Shown here piece after piece: positions 11,169-19,914 of a DNA stretch of 45,034 nucleotides (position 1 is the stretch's first letter; the number at the start of each line of letters is the position of its first letter). Location: contig JAUYCF010000034.1 in assembly GCA_030692355.1 (NCBI GenBank), positions 1 to 45,034 on the forward strand. The letters are read 5' to 3'. The translations under genes and the position numbers were made by a program. The notes beneath the pieces were generated by a model, which was given only the letters and a program-made list of their open reading frames with translations, was not told the DNA's origin and did not search any database. This stretch comes from Thiobacillus sp. (GTDB taxonomy: Bacteria; Pseudomonadota; Gammaproteobacteria; Burkholderiales; Thiobacillaceae).

Positions 11169-12466
11169 CAGGCACGTCCCATCAATTCTTCAAAGGAGGT
11201 TGTCACGTCTTCCACTTGGGCCTGACCTGCAACCCATGCTACCACATTCTCTTCCAGCGCCAGGGACTCGATCTCCTGCATCCGCTCCGGGTTCTGGTAG
11301 TACCACTGCATCACCTGCTCCGGCTCTTCATAGCTTTGCGCCTGCTCGGCAATCAGAACCCGAATCTGCTCGGGCAGTGCCACCAGTTTGTGCGCCTGCA
11401 CGACCTCGGCCAGGATCAGCCCCAGGCGCACGCGGCGCTCGGCCTGCCCGCTAAACATATCGGCAGAAAGTTTCGCGGTCTGAACCCCGCGCGACTGCAT
11501 ATCGGCTTCGGTCATTTTCATCAGACGCTCGGTTTCCATCGCCACCAGGCTTTGCGGCAGATCCAGCGTGCTCTTCTGCAGCAGCAGTTCCATTGCCTGC
11601 TCTTTCAGTTTCGCCTGCACGCGACGTTTGGATTCACGTTCCAGGTTGGATTTCACCTCGGCCTTGAGTTTCTCGACGTCGCCGTCTTCGACCCCCAGCG
11701 CCCTGGCAAATTCCGCGTCCACCGGCGGCAGCACCGGGGCCTGGACGTCCTTGACCTGCACTTCGAAATGCGCGGCCTTGCCAGCCAGTTCCTTCGCACC
11801 ATATTCAGCCGGGAAGGTCAGGTCGAATCCCTTGCTGTCACCCGCCTTGAGTCCGGTCAGGTTCTGCTCGAAATCCTTTAGCAGGCGCCCCTCGCCGATC
11901 ACTGCGGCGAAATCTTCGCCGTTTCCGCCTTCAAATGCTGTGCCATCGACCGTGCCCTGGTAATCGAACTTGAGCAGATCGCCTTCTGCCGCAGCCCGAT
12001 CGGTGGATTCGAACGTGCGACGCTGCTTCTGCAGCACTTCCAGCGTCTTCGCCACATCGGCCTCGCCCAGGTCCACGACCGGACGGCTGATCTTGCCCGC
12101 GCTCAGGTCGTCGATCTTCACTTCAGGATAGACCTCGAAGCTGGCGCTGAAGGTCATTTCCGTCGTGCCGGTCTGCCCCGCTTTCGGCTCGAATCGCGGA
12201 TAGCCCGCAATTTTCAACTGATGCGACTGCACCGCCTCGCCAAAGCGGGTCTGCAGGGTTTCGCCCAGCACTTCCTGGCGCACGCCGGAGGCATGCCGGA
12301 GCGCCACCGCGGCGAGGGGCGCCTTGCCGGGACGGAAACCATCCATCTTGACGTTGCGTGCCAGGCGCTTGAGACGGCCCTGTACTTCGGTTTCCAGCTG
12401 GTCCATGGGCACGCTGATGTCCAGGCGGCGGACCAGTCCTTCGAGAACTTCAAGATTTGCTTGCAT
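11168..12466 (-). CDS. tig: Trigger factor, ribosome-associated chaperone and PPIase
   Basis: A 432-residue chaperone that binds ribosomal protein L23 at the exit tunnel and shields nascent chains. The ribosome-binding signature [10 protein letters not shown] is at about residues 42-51, followed by an FKBP-type PPIase domain ([22 protein letters not shown]) and a helical C-terminal cradle. ATG 12466 is chosen over a TTG one codon earlier because AGGAAG lies seven bases upstream. It heads tig-clpP-clpX. tRNA-Leu ends 51 bases upstream, with a T7 run between, so tig may share that promoter or have an unseen one. Confidence 0.96.
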   Translation of the reverse strand: MQANLEVLEGLVRRLDISVPMDQLETEVQGRLKRLARNVKMDGFRPGKAPLAAVALRHASGVRQEVLGETLQTRFGEAVQSHQLKIAGYPRFEPKAGQTGTTEMTFSASFEVYPEVKIDDLSAGKISRPVVDLGEADVAKTLEVLQKQRRTFESTDRAAAEGDLLKFDYQGTVDGTAFEGGNGEDFAAVIGEGRLLKDFEQNLTGLKAGDSKGFDLTFPAEYGAKELAGKAAHFEVQVKDVQAPVLPPVDAEFARALGVEDGDVEKLKAEVKSNLERESKRRVQAKLKEQAMELLLQKSTLDLPQSLVAMETERLMKMTEADMQSRGVQTAKLSADMFSGQAERRVRLGLILAEVVQAHKLVALPEQIRVLIAEQAQSYEEPEQVMQWYYQNPERMQEIESLALEENVVAWVAGQAQVEDVTTSFEELMGRA

Positions 12467-12517
12467 CAAAATACTTCCTGGCTGAATTTAAGGATGGGTG
12501 AAGCGCAAAAAAACCGA

Positions 12518-12602
<85 letters not shown>

Positions 12603-12616
12603 GGCGTGGCCGCAAA

Positions 12617-12646
12617 ACTATCGACTAATAAGTGTAATATAATCAA
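12617..12646 (-). promoter_or_regulatory. Putative promoter of tRNA-Leu
   Basis: The minus strand has TTGATT (12646-12641), 18 bases, GATAGT (12622-12617). The predicted start would leave a short leader before the mature tRNA end and a G/C-rich discriminator, as in stable RNA promoters. On the plus strand the same segment holds TATAAT (12638-12643), a possible -10 for hpnC without a clear -35. Confidence 0.35.
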
Positions 12647-12718
12647 TACGATGCTGTCACCCAAGCGAACCCGGCATCCCACCTAAGTCATTATTCCCAT
12701 TCCGTTTTTTTGTTGCCG

Positions 12719-13525
12719 GTGCCGGTCGATCATTACGAAAATTTCCCCGTTGCGTCCTGGTTGCTGCCCAAACGGCTGCGCCAGCCGGTCGAAGCCATCT
12801 ACCGGTTTGCCCGCAGCGCGGACGATATTGCCGACGAAGGCGATGCCCCCGCAGCCACGCGCCTGGACCAGCTGGCGGCCTACCACGCCGAACTCGACCG
12901 CATCGAGCGCGGCGAATCCTCCCGCCATCCGGTTTTTGTTCCGCTTGCGGCCGCCATTCGCGAGTACGCCATCCCGCTATCGCCGTTTCGCGACCTGCTG
13001 TCAGCCTTCGCGCAAGACGTCGAAAAAACCCGTTACGCCAATTTCGGCGAAATCATGGACTACTGCCGCCGCTCGGCCAACCCGGTGGGACGCCTGATGC
13101 TGCACCTGTACGGCGACCGCGACCCGCGTCACCTGGCCTATTCGGACGCTATTTGCAGCAGCCTGCAACTGATCAATTTCCTGCAGGACATCGCAGTCGA
13201 TTACCGGAAAGACCGCATATACCTGCCGCAGGACGAGTTGGACGCGCACCGCGTCAGCGAGACGCAAATCGCGCAGGGCGACACGCGCGGCCTGTGGCAC
13301 ATGATGATGCACAAGCAGATCGAACGCGCCCGCAAGTTATTGCAGGCCGGCGCCCCGCTCGGCCGGCAACTCAAGGGGCGCATCGGGCTTGAGCTGCGCG
13401 TGACCATCCTCGGCGGCGAAACCATCCTGCGCAAACTGCACGCCGACCCCGGGTGCGTGTTCCACAACCGGCCGGTGCTGACCAAAAAGGACTGGATCGT
13501 CATGCTCGGACGCGGGGTTTTTTGA
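12719..13525 (+). CDS. hpnC: Squalene synthase component HpnC (presqualene diphosphate to hydroxysqualene)
   Basis: A member of the squalene/phytoene synthase fold, 268 residues from the chosen GTG. In the HpnCDE route HpnD condenses two farnesyl diphosphates, HpnC converts presqualene diphosphate to hydroxysqualene, and HpnE reduces it to squalene. The Asp-rich motifs are RSADDIADE (first) and NFLQDIAVDYRKDRIYLP (second). No ATG is available; GTG 12719 puts the family-typical start PVDHYENFPVAS just after the initiator, while TTG codons at 12710 and 12713 are alternatives. No clear ribosome site is seen. The gene starts a run of five overlapping or abutting genes. Confidence 0.88.
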   Translation: MPVDHYENFPVASWLLPKRLRQPVEAIYRFARSADDIADEGDAPAATRLDQLAAYHAELDRIERGESSRHPVFVPLAAAIREYAIPLSPFRDLLSAFAQDVEKTRYANFGEIMDYCRRSANPVGRLMLHLYGDRDPRHLAYSDAICSSLQLINFLQDIAVDYRKDRIYLPQDELDAHRVSETQIAQGDTRGLWHMMMHKQIERARKLLQAGAPLGRQLKGRIGLELRVTILGGETILRKLHADPGCVFHNRPVLTKKDWIVMLGRGVF

Positions 13526-13527
13526 AC

Positions 13528-14373
13528 GTGGACGCCCATCGGTATTGCCAGGAACGCGCCGCGGCCAGCGGCTCCAGCTTCTACTACAGCTTCGTCCTCC
13601 TGCCGCCCGAGGCGCGGCGTGCGATCACCGCGTTTTACGCCCTGTGCCGCGAACTCGACGATGTGGTGGACGAATGCCACGAACGTCAGGTGGCCGAAGC
13701 CAAGCTCGACTGGTGGCGCGGGGAAATCGCGCGGTTTGCCGCCGGCGTGCCGGAGCATCCGGCGACCCGCGCCCTGTTCGATACCCAGCAGGGCCGCAAC
13801 GCGCCCCCCGCCCTGCTGCTGGAAATCGTCGACGGCATGACAATGGATCTCGATTGCCTGCGCTATCCCGATTTCAAGTCGCTCAATCTGTACTGCTACC
13901 GCGTGGCCGGCGTGGTCGGCGAAGTGGCGGCAGCGATTTTCGGTGGGCCGCGCAGCGAGGACGACCGCGACATCCGCCGTTATGCGCACGAGCTGGGCCT
14001 TGCGTTCCAGCTCACCAACATCATCCGCGATGTCGGCGAGGACGCGCGGCGCGGACGCATCTACCTGCCGCAGGATGAGCTGGCGCGCTTCGGCGTCGCC
14101 GAGGCCGACATCCTGAATGACCGCAGCACGCCCGAATTCCAGGCGCTGATGCAGTTCCAGTTCGAACGCGCCAGCGCGCATTACGAAAGCGCCTTCGCTG
14201 CCCTGCCCGCCCGCGCGCGCCGCGCGCAGCGCCCGGGGCTGGCGATGGCGGCGATTTACCGCACCCTGCTGGACGAAATCCGACGCGCCGGCTTTCCCGT
14301 GCTGAATGCGCGCGTCTCGCTCACGCCGCTGCGCAAGCTGTGGCTGGCCGGCAGGACCTGGCTGTTTCCATGA
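13528..14373 (+). CDS. hpnD: Presqualene diphosphate synthase HpnD
   Basis: A 281-residue squalene/phytoene synthase-family enzyme expected to join two farnesyl diphosphates to presqualene diphosphate. It shows YCQERAAASGSSFYYSF at the N-terminus, the first Asp-rich motif ELDDVVDE, and the second in NIIRDVGEDARRGRIYLP. GTG 13528 begins two bases after the hpnC stop and matches the family N-terminus; an overlapping TTG at 13522 is possible. The stop overlaps the hpnE ATG by four bases. Confidence 0.93.
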   Translation: MDAHRYCQERAAASGSSFYYSFVLLPPEARRAITAFYALCRELDDVVDECHERQVAEAKLDWWRGEIARFAAGVPEHPATRALFDTQQGRNAPPALLLEIVDGMTMDLDCLRYPDFKSLNLYCYRVAGVVGEVAAAIFGGPRSEDDRDIRRYAHELGLAFQLTNIIRDVGEDARRGRIYLPQDELARFGVAEADILNDRSTPEFQALMQFQFERASAHYESAFAALPARARRAQRPGLAMAAIYRTLLDEIRRAGFPVLNARVSLTPLRKLWLAGRTWLFP

Positions 14374-15641
14374 AATCACGTGTGGCCGTCATTGGCGGCG
14401 GCTGGGCCGGTTGCGCCGCCGCGCTGACGCTGGCCGAAGCGGGAGTCGCCGTCACGCTGTTCGAAGCCGGGCGCACCCTGGGCGGGCGCGCCCGTTCGGT
14501 CGACATCGAAGGCCAGCCGCTCGACAACGGCCAGCACATCCTGCTCGGCGCCTATGAACAGACCCTGCAACTGATCGACCGCCTGCGTCCCGCCTCCTCC
14601 CCCGATGGCCTGTGGCGCCTGCCGCTTGCCCTTAACCAGCCGCCGGATTTCAGCCTGGCCTGCCCGCGCCTGCCGGCGCCGCTGCATTTGCTGGCAGGCC
14701 TGCTCGGCGCCCAGGGCTTAAGCTGGCGCGACAAGCTGGCCGCCGCCCGCTGGGCGCATGGCCTGCTGAATGACACGGACACCTCAACCCACCTGAGCGT
14801 CAGCCAGCTCACCCGCAGCCAGCCCGAAAAACTGCGCCGCCTGCTATGGCATCCGCTGTGCGTATCCGCGCTCAACACGCCGCCGGACATGGCTAGCGCC
14901 AGGGTCTTCCGCGACACGATCCGCGCCGCCTTCGGCGGACGCAACCATCACAGCGACCTGCTGCTGCCGCGTCGCGACCTGACTGCGCTGTTTCCCGCAC
15001 CCGCTGCCGCCCGTGTCATCGAACTCGGCGGCGAAGTGCGTCAGTCCTGCCGGGTGACCACGCTCACCGCCGCAGCGGACGCCGTCACCGTCGGAACGCG
15101 CGATGCGTCGATGGCCTGCAGCCACGTCATCCTCGCCGTCGCGCCGCAGCATCTGGCGGGGCTGGCTGCTGCGATTCCGCAAATCGAACCCGTGTTGCAT
15201 GGGATGGCGGCCTTTGCCTACCAGCCGATTGCCACCGCTTATCTGCAATACGACCCGGCTTTTCGACTGGAAAAACCGCTGTTCGCCCTGACGGATGGCC
15301 CGGTACAGTTCGTTTTCGACCGTGGCCAGAGCCACGGCCAGCCGGGATTGCTGGCGCTGGTTGCCAGCGCCGCGGCCAACCTGCCGGCGGACTGGATGGA
15401 TCTGGCCGCCGCCCAGTTGCAGAGGATTGCCCGCCCCGGCCCGCCACGCTGGCGCAAAAGCATCATCGAAAAACAGGCGACATACGCCTGCGTGCCGAAC
15501 ATGGCACGCCCCACCGTCCGCACCGCGCACCCGCGCATTTTTCTGGCGGGCGATTACACTGCCGGGCCTTACCCTGCCACCCTCGAAAGCGCAACACTGA
15601 GCGGAGTACAATCGGCTCGCACTTTACTCGAACAGCTATGA
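14370..15641 (+). CDS. hpnE: Hydroxysqualene dehydroxylase HpnE (FAD-dependent)
   Basis: A 423-residue flavoprotein of the phytoene desaturase/amine oxidase fold that completes squalene formation. The dinucleotide motif VIGGGWAGCAAALTLAEAG, the following FEAGRTLGGRARS, and a C-terminal FAD-contact region (IFLAGDYTAGPYPATLESA) are intact. The start is ATG 14370, overlapping hpnD in ATGA; the frame is open further upstream but that part lies inside hpnD. No squalene-hopene cyclase gene is in the window, so the end product (hopanoid or other) cannot be read here. Confidence 0.93.
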   Translation: MKSRVAVIGGGWAGCAAALTLAEAGVAVTLFEAGRTLGGRARSVDIEGQPLDNGQHILLGAYEQTLQLIDRLRPASSPDGLWRLPLALNQPPDFSLACPRLPAPLHLLAGLLGAQGLSWRDKLAAARWAHGLLNDTDTSTHLSVSQLTRSQPEKLRRLLWHPLCVSALNTPPDMASARVFRDTIRAAFGGRNHHSDLLLPRRDLTALFPAPAAARVIELGGEVRQSCRVTTLTAAADAVTVGTRDASMACSHVILAVAPQHLAGLAAAIPQIEPVLHGMAAFAYQPIATAYLQYDPAFRLEKPLFALTDGPVQFVFDRGQSHGQPGLLALVASAAANLPADWMDLAAAQLQRIARPGPPRWRKSIIEKQATYACVPNMARPTVRTAHPRIFLAGDYTAGPYPATLESATLSGVQSARTLLEQL

Positions 15642-16381
15642 AAAACTATTCTCCCCGTCCCGACCTGCTCGCAGGCCGCGTCATCCTCGTCACCGGCGCC
15701 AGCTCGGGCCTCGGCCGCGCCGCCAGCCTGGCCTTTGCGCGCCACGGCGCCACCGTCGCCCTGCTGGCACGCAACGAAGCCAGACTCGAAGCGGTGTACG
15801 ACGAAATCCTGGCCGCAGGCGGTCCGGAGCCTGCGATGTTTCCGTACGACCTCGCCTCTGCCGACGACCGCAGCCTGGAAACGCTGGCCGGCGCCATCGC
15901 ACAACACCTCAAACGGCTCGACGGCGTGCTGCACAGCGCGCACCAGTTCTACAGCCTGACCCCGCTGGAACTGCAGACGCTGGAACAATGGCAGGCCCTG
16001 ATGCGGGTCAACCTGATCGCGCCGTTTGCGCTGACCCGCGCCTGCCTGCCGCTGCTGAAACAGGCGACGGACGCGTCAGTGGTGTTCACCGGCGAAACGC
16101 ACGGCCATCAACCCAGCGCGTACTGGGGCGGGTATGCCGTGGCCAAGTCGGGGCTGGAAACGCTCACCCGCATCTGGACCGATGAGCTCGGTTCGTCTGC
16201 AAGCCCGCGCATCAACACCCTGATCCCCGGTCAAGCCGCGACCACCCTGCGCTCACGCACCCACCCCGGGCTCGCTCCCGAAACAGTGCCCAGCGTGGAC
16301 GAGCTGATGCCGTGGTACCTGTACCTGATGGGTGCGGACAGCCGCGCGATGCGTGGCCAGATTGTGGAATGCCAGACCTGA
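15638..16381 (+). CDS. YciK-like short-chain dehydrogenase/reductase with altered active site
   Basis: A 247-residue SDR with the classical cofactor motif TGASSGLGRAASLAFA and a conserved Arg after beta-2 (ARNEARL). The Y-x3-K pair is present (GGYAVAK). The position 13 residues before the Tyr, where the catalytic Ser normally sits, is Glu, flanked by Gly and Thr (VVFTGETHG). YciK homologs have SSS there. The substrate is unknown. ATG overlaps the hpnE stop by four bases and the 3' end overlaps the kinase start, so it is embedded in the hpn operon. Confidence 0.82.
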   Translation: MKNYSPRPDLLAGRVILVTGASSGLGRAASLAFARHGATVALLARNEARLEAVYDEILAAGGPEPAMFPYDLASADDRSLETLAGAIAQHLKRLDGVLHSAHQFYSLTPLELQTLEQWQALMRVNLIAPFALTRACLPLLKQATDASVVFTGETHGHQPSAYWGGYAVAKSGLETLTRIWTDELGSSASPRINTLIPGQAATTLRSRTHPGLAPETVPSVDELMPWYLYLMGADSRAMRGQIVECQT

Positions 16382-17685
16382 CGCTCGCCGTCCCTATTGT
16401 GAAAATCGGCCGCTACGAAATTCTCGATGAAGTGGGCCAGGGTGCGATGGGCACCGTTTACCGGGCACGCGATCCGCTGATCGAGCGTACGGTTGCCATC
16501 AAGACGGTGCCCATCGCGCAACTGCGGCAGGAAGGCGCCGACGCGGAATCGCGATTCCTGCGCGAGGCGCAAAGCGCCGGCCGGCTCTCGCACCCCAACA
16601 TTGTGACCATCTACGATGTAGGCGAAACCGACGGGCTCGCCTACATCGCCATGGAGTACCTTTCAGGCGCAACCCTGCGCGATGTCATGGACAAGGGTCC
16701 GATACCGCTCGAGCTGGCGCTCGACACCGCCACTCAGATGGCCGAGGCGCTGGCCTTTGCCCACGAGCACGGCGTCATCCACCGCGACATCAAACCCGCC
16801 AACGTCGTCATTACCAGCCAGCACGGGCGCGTCAAGCTGACCGATTTCGGCATCGCGCATCTCCTCAACAGCGACCACACCCAGACCGGGCAGATGCTCG
16901 GGTCGCCACGCTACATGTCGCCGGAACAGGCGATGGGGCGCGAGATCGATGGCCACTCGGATATTTTCTCGCTCGGCGCCGTGTTGTATGAAATGCTCAC
17001 CGGGCAATATGCATTCGACGGTGACAGCCTGCCCGCCATTGTGTATCGCGTGGTCCATGAAACATCGGTGCCGGCCGCATCTTTGCGCCCCGAATTGCCC
17101 GCCGCACTGGCCGGCTTGCTGGCGCGCATGCTGGACAAGAACCCGCAGGTGCGCCCGGACGCCCGCGACGTGGTCAACGCCCTCCATACGCTGACGCTGG
17201 CGCAGGCCCCGGACGCGCCGCAAGCGCCTGCATCACCGCCTTCCAGCCGCACTTCACGCCTGCGGCCCATGCCGGTATTGGGCGTGCTGATCGCCGTGAC
17301 GCTGCTGATCGCAGGGGGAATCATGGTCATGGACCATTTCATCGCCCCCTCCCAGCAACCGGCACTCACCCCCACGCCGCCGCTCGCCCCCACGCCGCCT
17401 GCCGCCGACGCCTCGCAGGATGCCGCTGCACAGCCAATTGAAGCGGCGGGATCGGACGGGCAGCCTTCATTGATGCCCGCTGAAACCGACAGCCCGGCAC
17501 CCAAACCGCCCATCAAACCGGACGAATACCTTGCCGGTCTCGACAAAAAACAGGTTGAACTGCGCATCAAGCGCACCGAGATGCTGCTGCAATACACCGA
17601 ACAGCATCCCGACGTGGTGCAAATCGACCGGCAGCTCGAACAACTTCGCATCGAGCGCCGCAACTATCTGCGGCAGAAAGGCTAG
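16369..17685 (+). CDS. Membrane-anchored Hanks-type Ser/Thr protein kinase
   Basis: A 438-residue kinase. The cytoplasmic domain (about residues 14-275) has the glycine loop GQGAMGTVY, Lys45 in VAIK, Glu66, HRDIKPANV with Asp140, DFG at 159-161, and a PEQ activation-segment end (RYMSPEQ), so all catalytic residues are present. A single helix follows at about 303-325 (VLGVLIAVTLLIAGGIMV). Next come a Pro/Ala-rich stretch and a C-terminal helical tail with QHPDVVQIDRQLEQL, a pattern typical of Wzz/GumC chain-length proteins. ATG 16369 overlaps the SDR by 13 bases; GTG 16399 (KIGRYEI) is a plausible alternative. Substrates are unknown. Confidence 0.88.
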   Translation: MPDLTLAVPIVKIGRYEILDEVGQGAMGTVYRARDPLIERTVAIKTVPIAQLRQEGADAESRFLREAQSAGRLSHPNIVTIYDVGETDGLAYIAMEYLSGATLRDVMDKGPIPLELALDTATQMAEALAFAHEHGVIHRDIKPANVVITSQHGRVKLTDFGIAHLLNSDHTQTGQMLGSPRYMSPEQAMGREIDGHSDIFSLGAVLYEMLTGQYAFDGDSLPAIVYRVVHETSVPAASLRPELPAALAGLLARMLDKNPQVRPDARDVVNALHTLTLAQAPDAPQAPASPPSSRTSRLRPMPVLGVLIAVTLLIAGGIMVMDHFIAPSQQPALTPTPPLAPTPPAADASQDAAAQPIEAAGSDGQPSLMPAETDSPAPKPPIKPDEYLAGLDKKQVELRIKRTEMLLQYTEQHPDVVQIDRQLEQLRIERRNYLRQKG

Positions 17686-17688
17686 GAA

Positions 17689-17720
17689 AGCCTACCGGAC
17701 TCCTTCAAGTCCGACAGGCT
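17689..17720. terminator. Hairpin between the convergent kinase and ammonium transporter genes
   Basis: AGCCT-AC-CGGACT, a six-base loop, AGTCCG-AC-AGGCT: eleven pairs with a symmetric internal loop. It lies four bases after the kinase stop and 18 before the end of the transporter gene. No T-tract follows on either strand. Confidence 0.4.
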
Positions 17721-17738
17721 CCCAGGCTCCTGAACCAG

Positions 17739-18968
17739 CTACCAGTTGGTCTCATGCTCGGCGGTCGCCGACACTTTGTGAATGCTCAGGTCGGCGCCGG
17801 TGAATTCCGCTTCCGGGTCCAGCCGCAAACCAATGGCGCGCTTCAGGATGCCGTACACCACCAGGCTGCCAAGTGTGGCCACCGCCACGCCGCCCAGGGT
17901 GCCGATCAGTTGCGCAGCCAAACTGACGCCGCCCATGCCGCCCAGTGACTTGGCCCCAAAGATGCCCGCGGCAATCCCGCCCCACGCGCCGCACAAGCCG
18001 TGCAGCGGCCACACCCCCAGCACGTCGTCGATCTTCCACTTGTTCTGCGTGACCATGAACATCCGTACGAACAGTGCGCCAGCGATCGCACCGGTGGCGA
18101 GCGCACCGAGCGGATGCATCAGGTCCGAACCGGCACACACTGCCACCAGACCGGCTAGCGGGCCGTTGTGGATGAAGCCGGGGTCGTTGCGGCCGATCAC
18201 CAGCGCGGCCAGCGTGCCGCCCACCATCGCCATTAGCGAATTGACCGCCACCAGTCCCGACACCGCCTCGATCAGCTGCGCCGACATCACGTTGAAGCCG
18301 AACCAGCCCACCGTCAGGATCCACGCGCCGAGCGCCAGGAACGGGATGTTCGACGGCGGGTGCGCCGAGACCAGGCCGTCCCTGGTGTAGCGCCCACGCC
18401 GCGCGCCCAGCAGCAGCACGGCAGGCAGGGCGATCCAGCCGCCCATCGCATGCACCACCACCGAGCCGGCAAAGTCATGAAAGCGGGCGCCAAAAGTCAC
18501 GGCCAGCCAGTCCTGGATGCCGAAGTTGCCGTTCCATACGATGCCTTCATAGAACGGGTAAACCAGTCCCACCAGCGCGAACGTGGCGGCCAGCTGCGGG
18601 TTGAAGCGTGCGCGTTCGGCAATGCCGCCCGACACGATGGCGGGAATCGCCGCCGCGAAGGTCAGCAAGAAAAAGAACTTGACCAGTTCGTAGCCGTTCC
18701 GGGCCGACAGCACCTCGGCACTGGAATAGAAACTGACGCCATAGGCGACGCTGTAGCCGATGAAAAAATAGGCGACGGTGGAGACCGAGAAATCGGTGAG
18801 GATCTTGACCAGGGCGTTGACCTGGTTCTTCTTGCGCACCGTGCCGAGTTCGAGAAAGGCAAACCCTGCATGCATGGCCAGCACCATGATGCCGCCCAGC
18901 AATACGAACAACACATCACTGCCTGATTTCAGCGCTTCCATGCCCGGCTCCCAATTGAACTGGGACAA
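17739..18968 (-). CDS. amt: Ammonium transporter (Amt family)
   Basis: A 409-residue inner-membrane channel for ammonium/ammonia. Family hallmarks include GGIMVLAMHAGFAFLELG near the N-terminus, the pore twin histidines in VVHAMGG and DDVLGVWPLHGLCGAWGG, and Phe-gate regions around GGIAERARF and GWFGFNVMS. No cleavable signal peptide is evident. No glnK is adjacent, which is unusual for amtB loci, so PII control would have to act from elsewhere. It is convergent with the kinase. The 121 bases upstream hold no convincing sigma-54 site. Confidence 0.93.
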   Translation of the reverse strand: MSQFNWEPGMEALKSGSDVLFVLLGGIMVLAMHAGFAFLELGTVRKKNQVNALVKILTDFSVSTVAYFFIGYSVAYGVSFYSSAEVLSARNGYELVKFFFLLTFAAAIPAIVSGGIAERARFNPQLAATFALVGLVYPFYEGIVWNGNFGIQDWLAVTFGARFHDFAGSVVVHAMGGWIALPAVLLLGARRGRYTRDGLVSAHPPSNIPFLALGAWILTVGWFGFNVMSAQLIEAVSGLVAVNSLMAMVGGTLAALVIGRNDPGFIHNGPLAGLVAVCAGSDLMHPLGALATGAIAGALFVRMFMVTQNKWKIDDVLGVWPLHGLCGAWGGIAAGIFGAKSLGGMGGVSLAAQLIGTLGGVAVATLGSLVVYGILKRAIGLRLDPEAEFTGADLSIHKVSATAEHETNW

Positions 18969-19059
18969 GCTGAAGCAAATAGCATTCCGACTGATTAAGG
19001 CACTGAATTCAAACGGTTTTACGTGTTATCGCCGGAATGGATGGCACCACATGAGTGCC

Positions 19060-19082
19060 TGGCGGCGCATTGCGCACCGCCA
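19060..19082 (-). terminator. Hairpin after tatC, end of the his-tat operon
   Basis: TGGCGG (19060-19065) and CCGCCA (19077-19082) form a stem with further inner pairing, and the flanks (19051-19090) can extend it imperfectly. It lies just beyond the tatC stop. No T-tract follows, so it may be a processing or Rho-protected end rather than an intrinsic terminator. Confidence 0.35.
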
Positions 19083-19089
19083 AGGTGCA

Positions 19090-19914
19090 TCATTTAGGGT
19101 CGTGTGACCCGGATTCAGACTGGCCGGATTCGATGCGATCGAGCTCAGCCTCCATGTCGGACTCGGACATGGGCGTGTACTCCGCTTCGGCTTCCGGCTT
19201 GGGCTTGGTGATCATCGAAGCAACGACAATGCCCAGTTCGTACAGAATCCACATCGGCACCGCAAGCATGAACTGCGAAATTACGTCGGGTGGGGTGAAA
19301 ATCGCTCCAATGACGAAGGCCCCGACAATGACATAGGGGCGGATTTCACGCAGTTTCGCAATCGACACCATGTTCATCTTGACCAGCAGCACCACCGCGA
19401 CCGGCACTTCAAAGGTGATGCCGAAGGCAAGGAACAGGGTCATCACGAAATCGAGGTATTTGCCGATGTCGGTCATCACCGCCACGCCTTCCGGCGCCAC
19501 CCCGACAATGAAACCGAACACCACCGGAAACACCAGGAAATAAGCGAACGCCATTCCCAGCAAAAACAGCACCACGCTGGCGATTACCAGCGGCACGCCA
19601 ATGCGTTTTTCGTTCTGGTAGAGGCCGGGCGCGACGAACGCCCACGCCTGATAGAACACCCATGGCAGCGCCAGCAGAAAGGCGGTCATCATGGTGACCT
19701 TGATCGGCACGAAGAACGGCGTGGTGACCTCGGTGGCGATCATCTGCCCGCCTTGCGGCAAGGCGGCCAGCATGGGCTTGGCGAGCAGTGCGTAGAGATC
19801 CTGCGCCCATGGAAACAGCAGCACAAACAACACCACGACCGCAATCACGGCGCGCAGCAGGCGGTCGCGCATTTCGACGAGATGCGAGATAAAGGTGTCT
19901 TGCGGATTGTTCAT
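19090..19914 (-). CDS. tatC: Twin-arginine translocase subunit TatC
   Basis: A 274-residue inner-membrane protein with six helices that recognises RR signal peptides. The conserved N-terminus FISHLVEMRDRLLRAV and the FEVPVAVVLLVKMNMVS region are present. The C-terminus is a longer acidic tail (EAEAEYTPMSESDMEAELD). The ATG overlaps the tatB stop in ATGA. It is the last gene of the long his-hinT-tat operon. Confidence 0.97.
   Translation of the reverse strand: MNNPQDTFISHLVEMRDRLLRAVIAVVVLFVLLFPWAQDLYALLAKPMLAALPQGGQMIATEVTTPFFVPIKVTMMTAFLLALPWVFYQAWAFVAPGLYQNEKRIGVPLVIASVVLFLLGMAFAYFLVFPVVFGFIVGVAPEGVAVMTDIGKYLDFVMTLFLAFGITFEVPVAVVLLVKMNMVSIAKLREIRPYVIVGAFVIGAIFTPPDVISQFMLAVPMWILYELGIVVASMITKPKPEAEAEYTPMSESDMEAELDRIESGQSESGSHDPK

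Noticed and set aside
17181-17300. A possible second protein after the kinase TM region
   Set aside because: The reading frame is continuous with the kinase, and no ribosome site or new start is supported; it is the extracytoplasmic linker.
19060-19074. TGGC...TTGC similarity to a sigma-54 promoter near the ammonium transporter
   Set aside because: The spacing between TGGC and TTGC is one base short, and it lies on the plus strand pointing away from the transporter.
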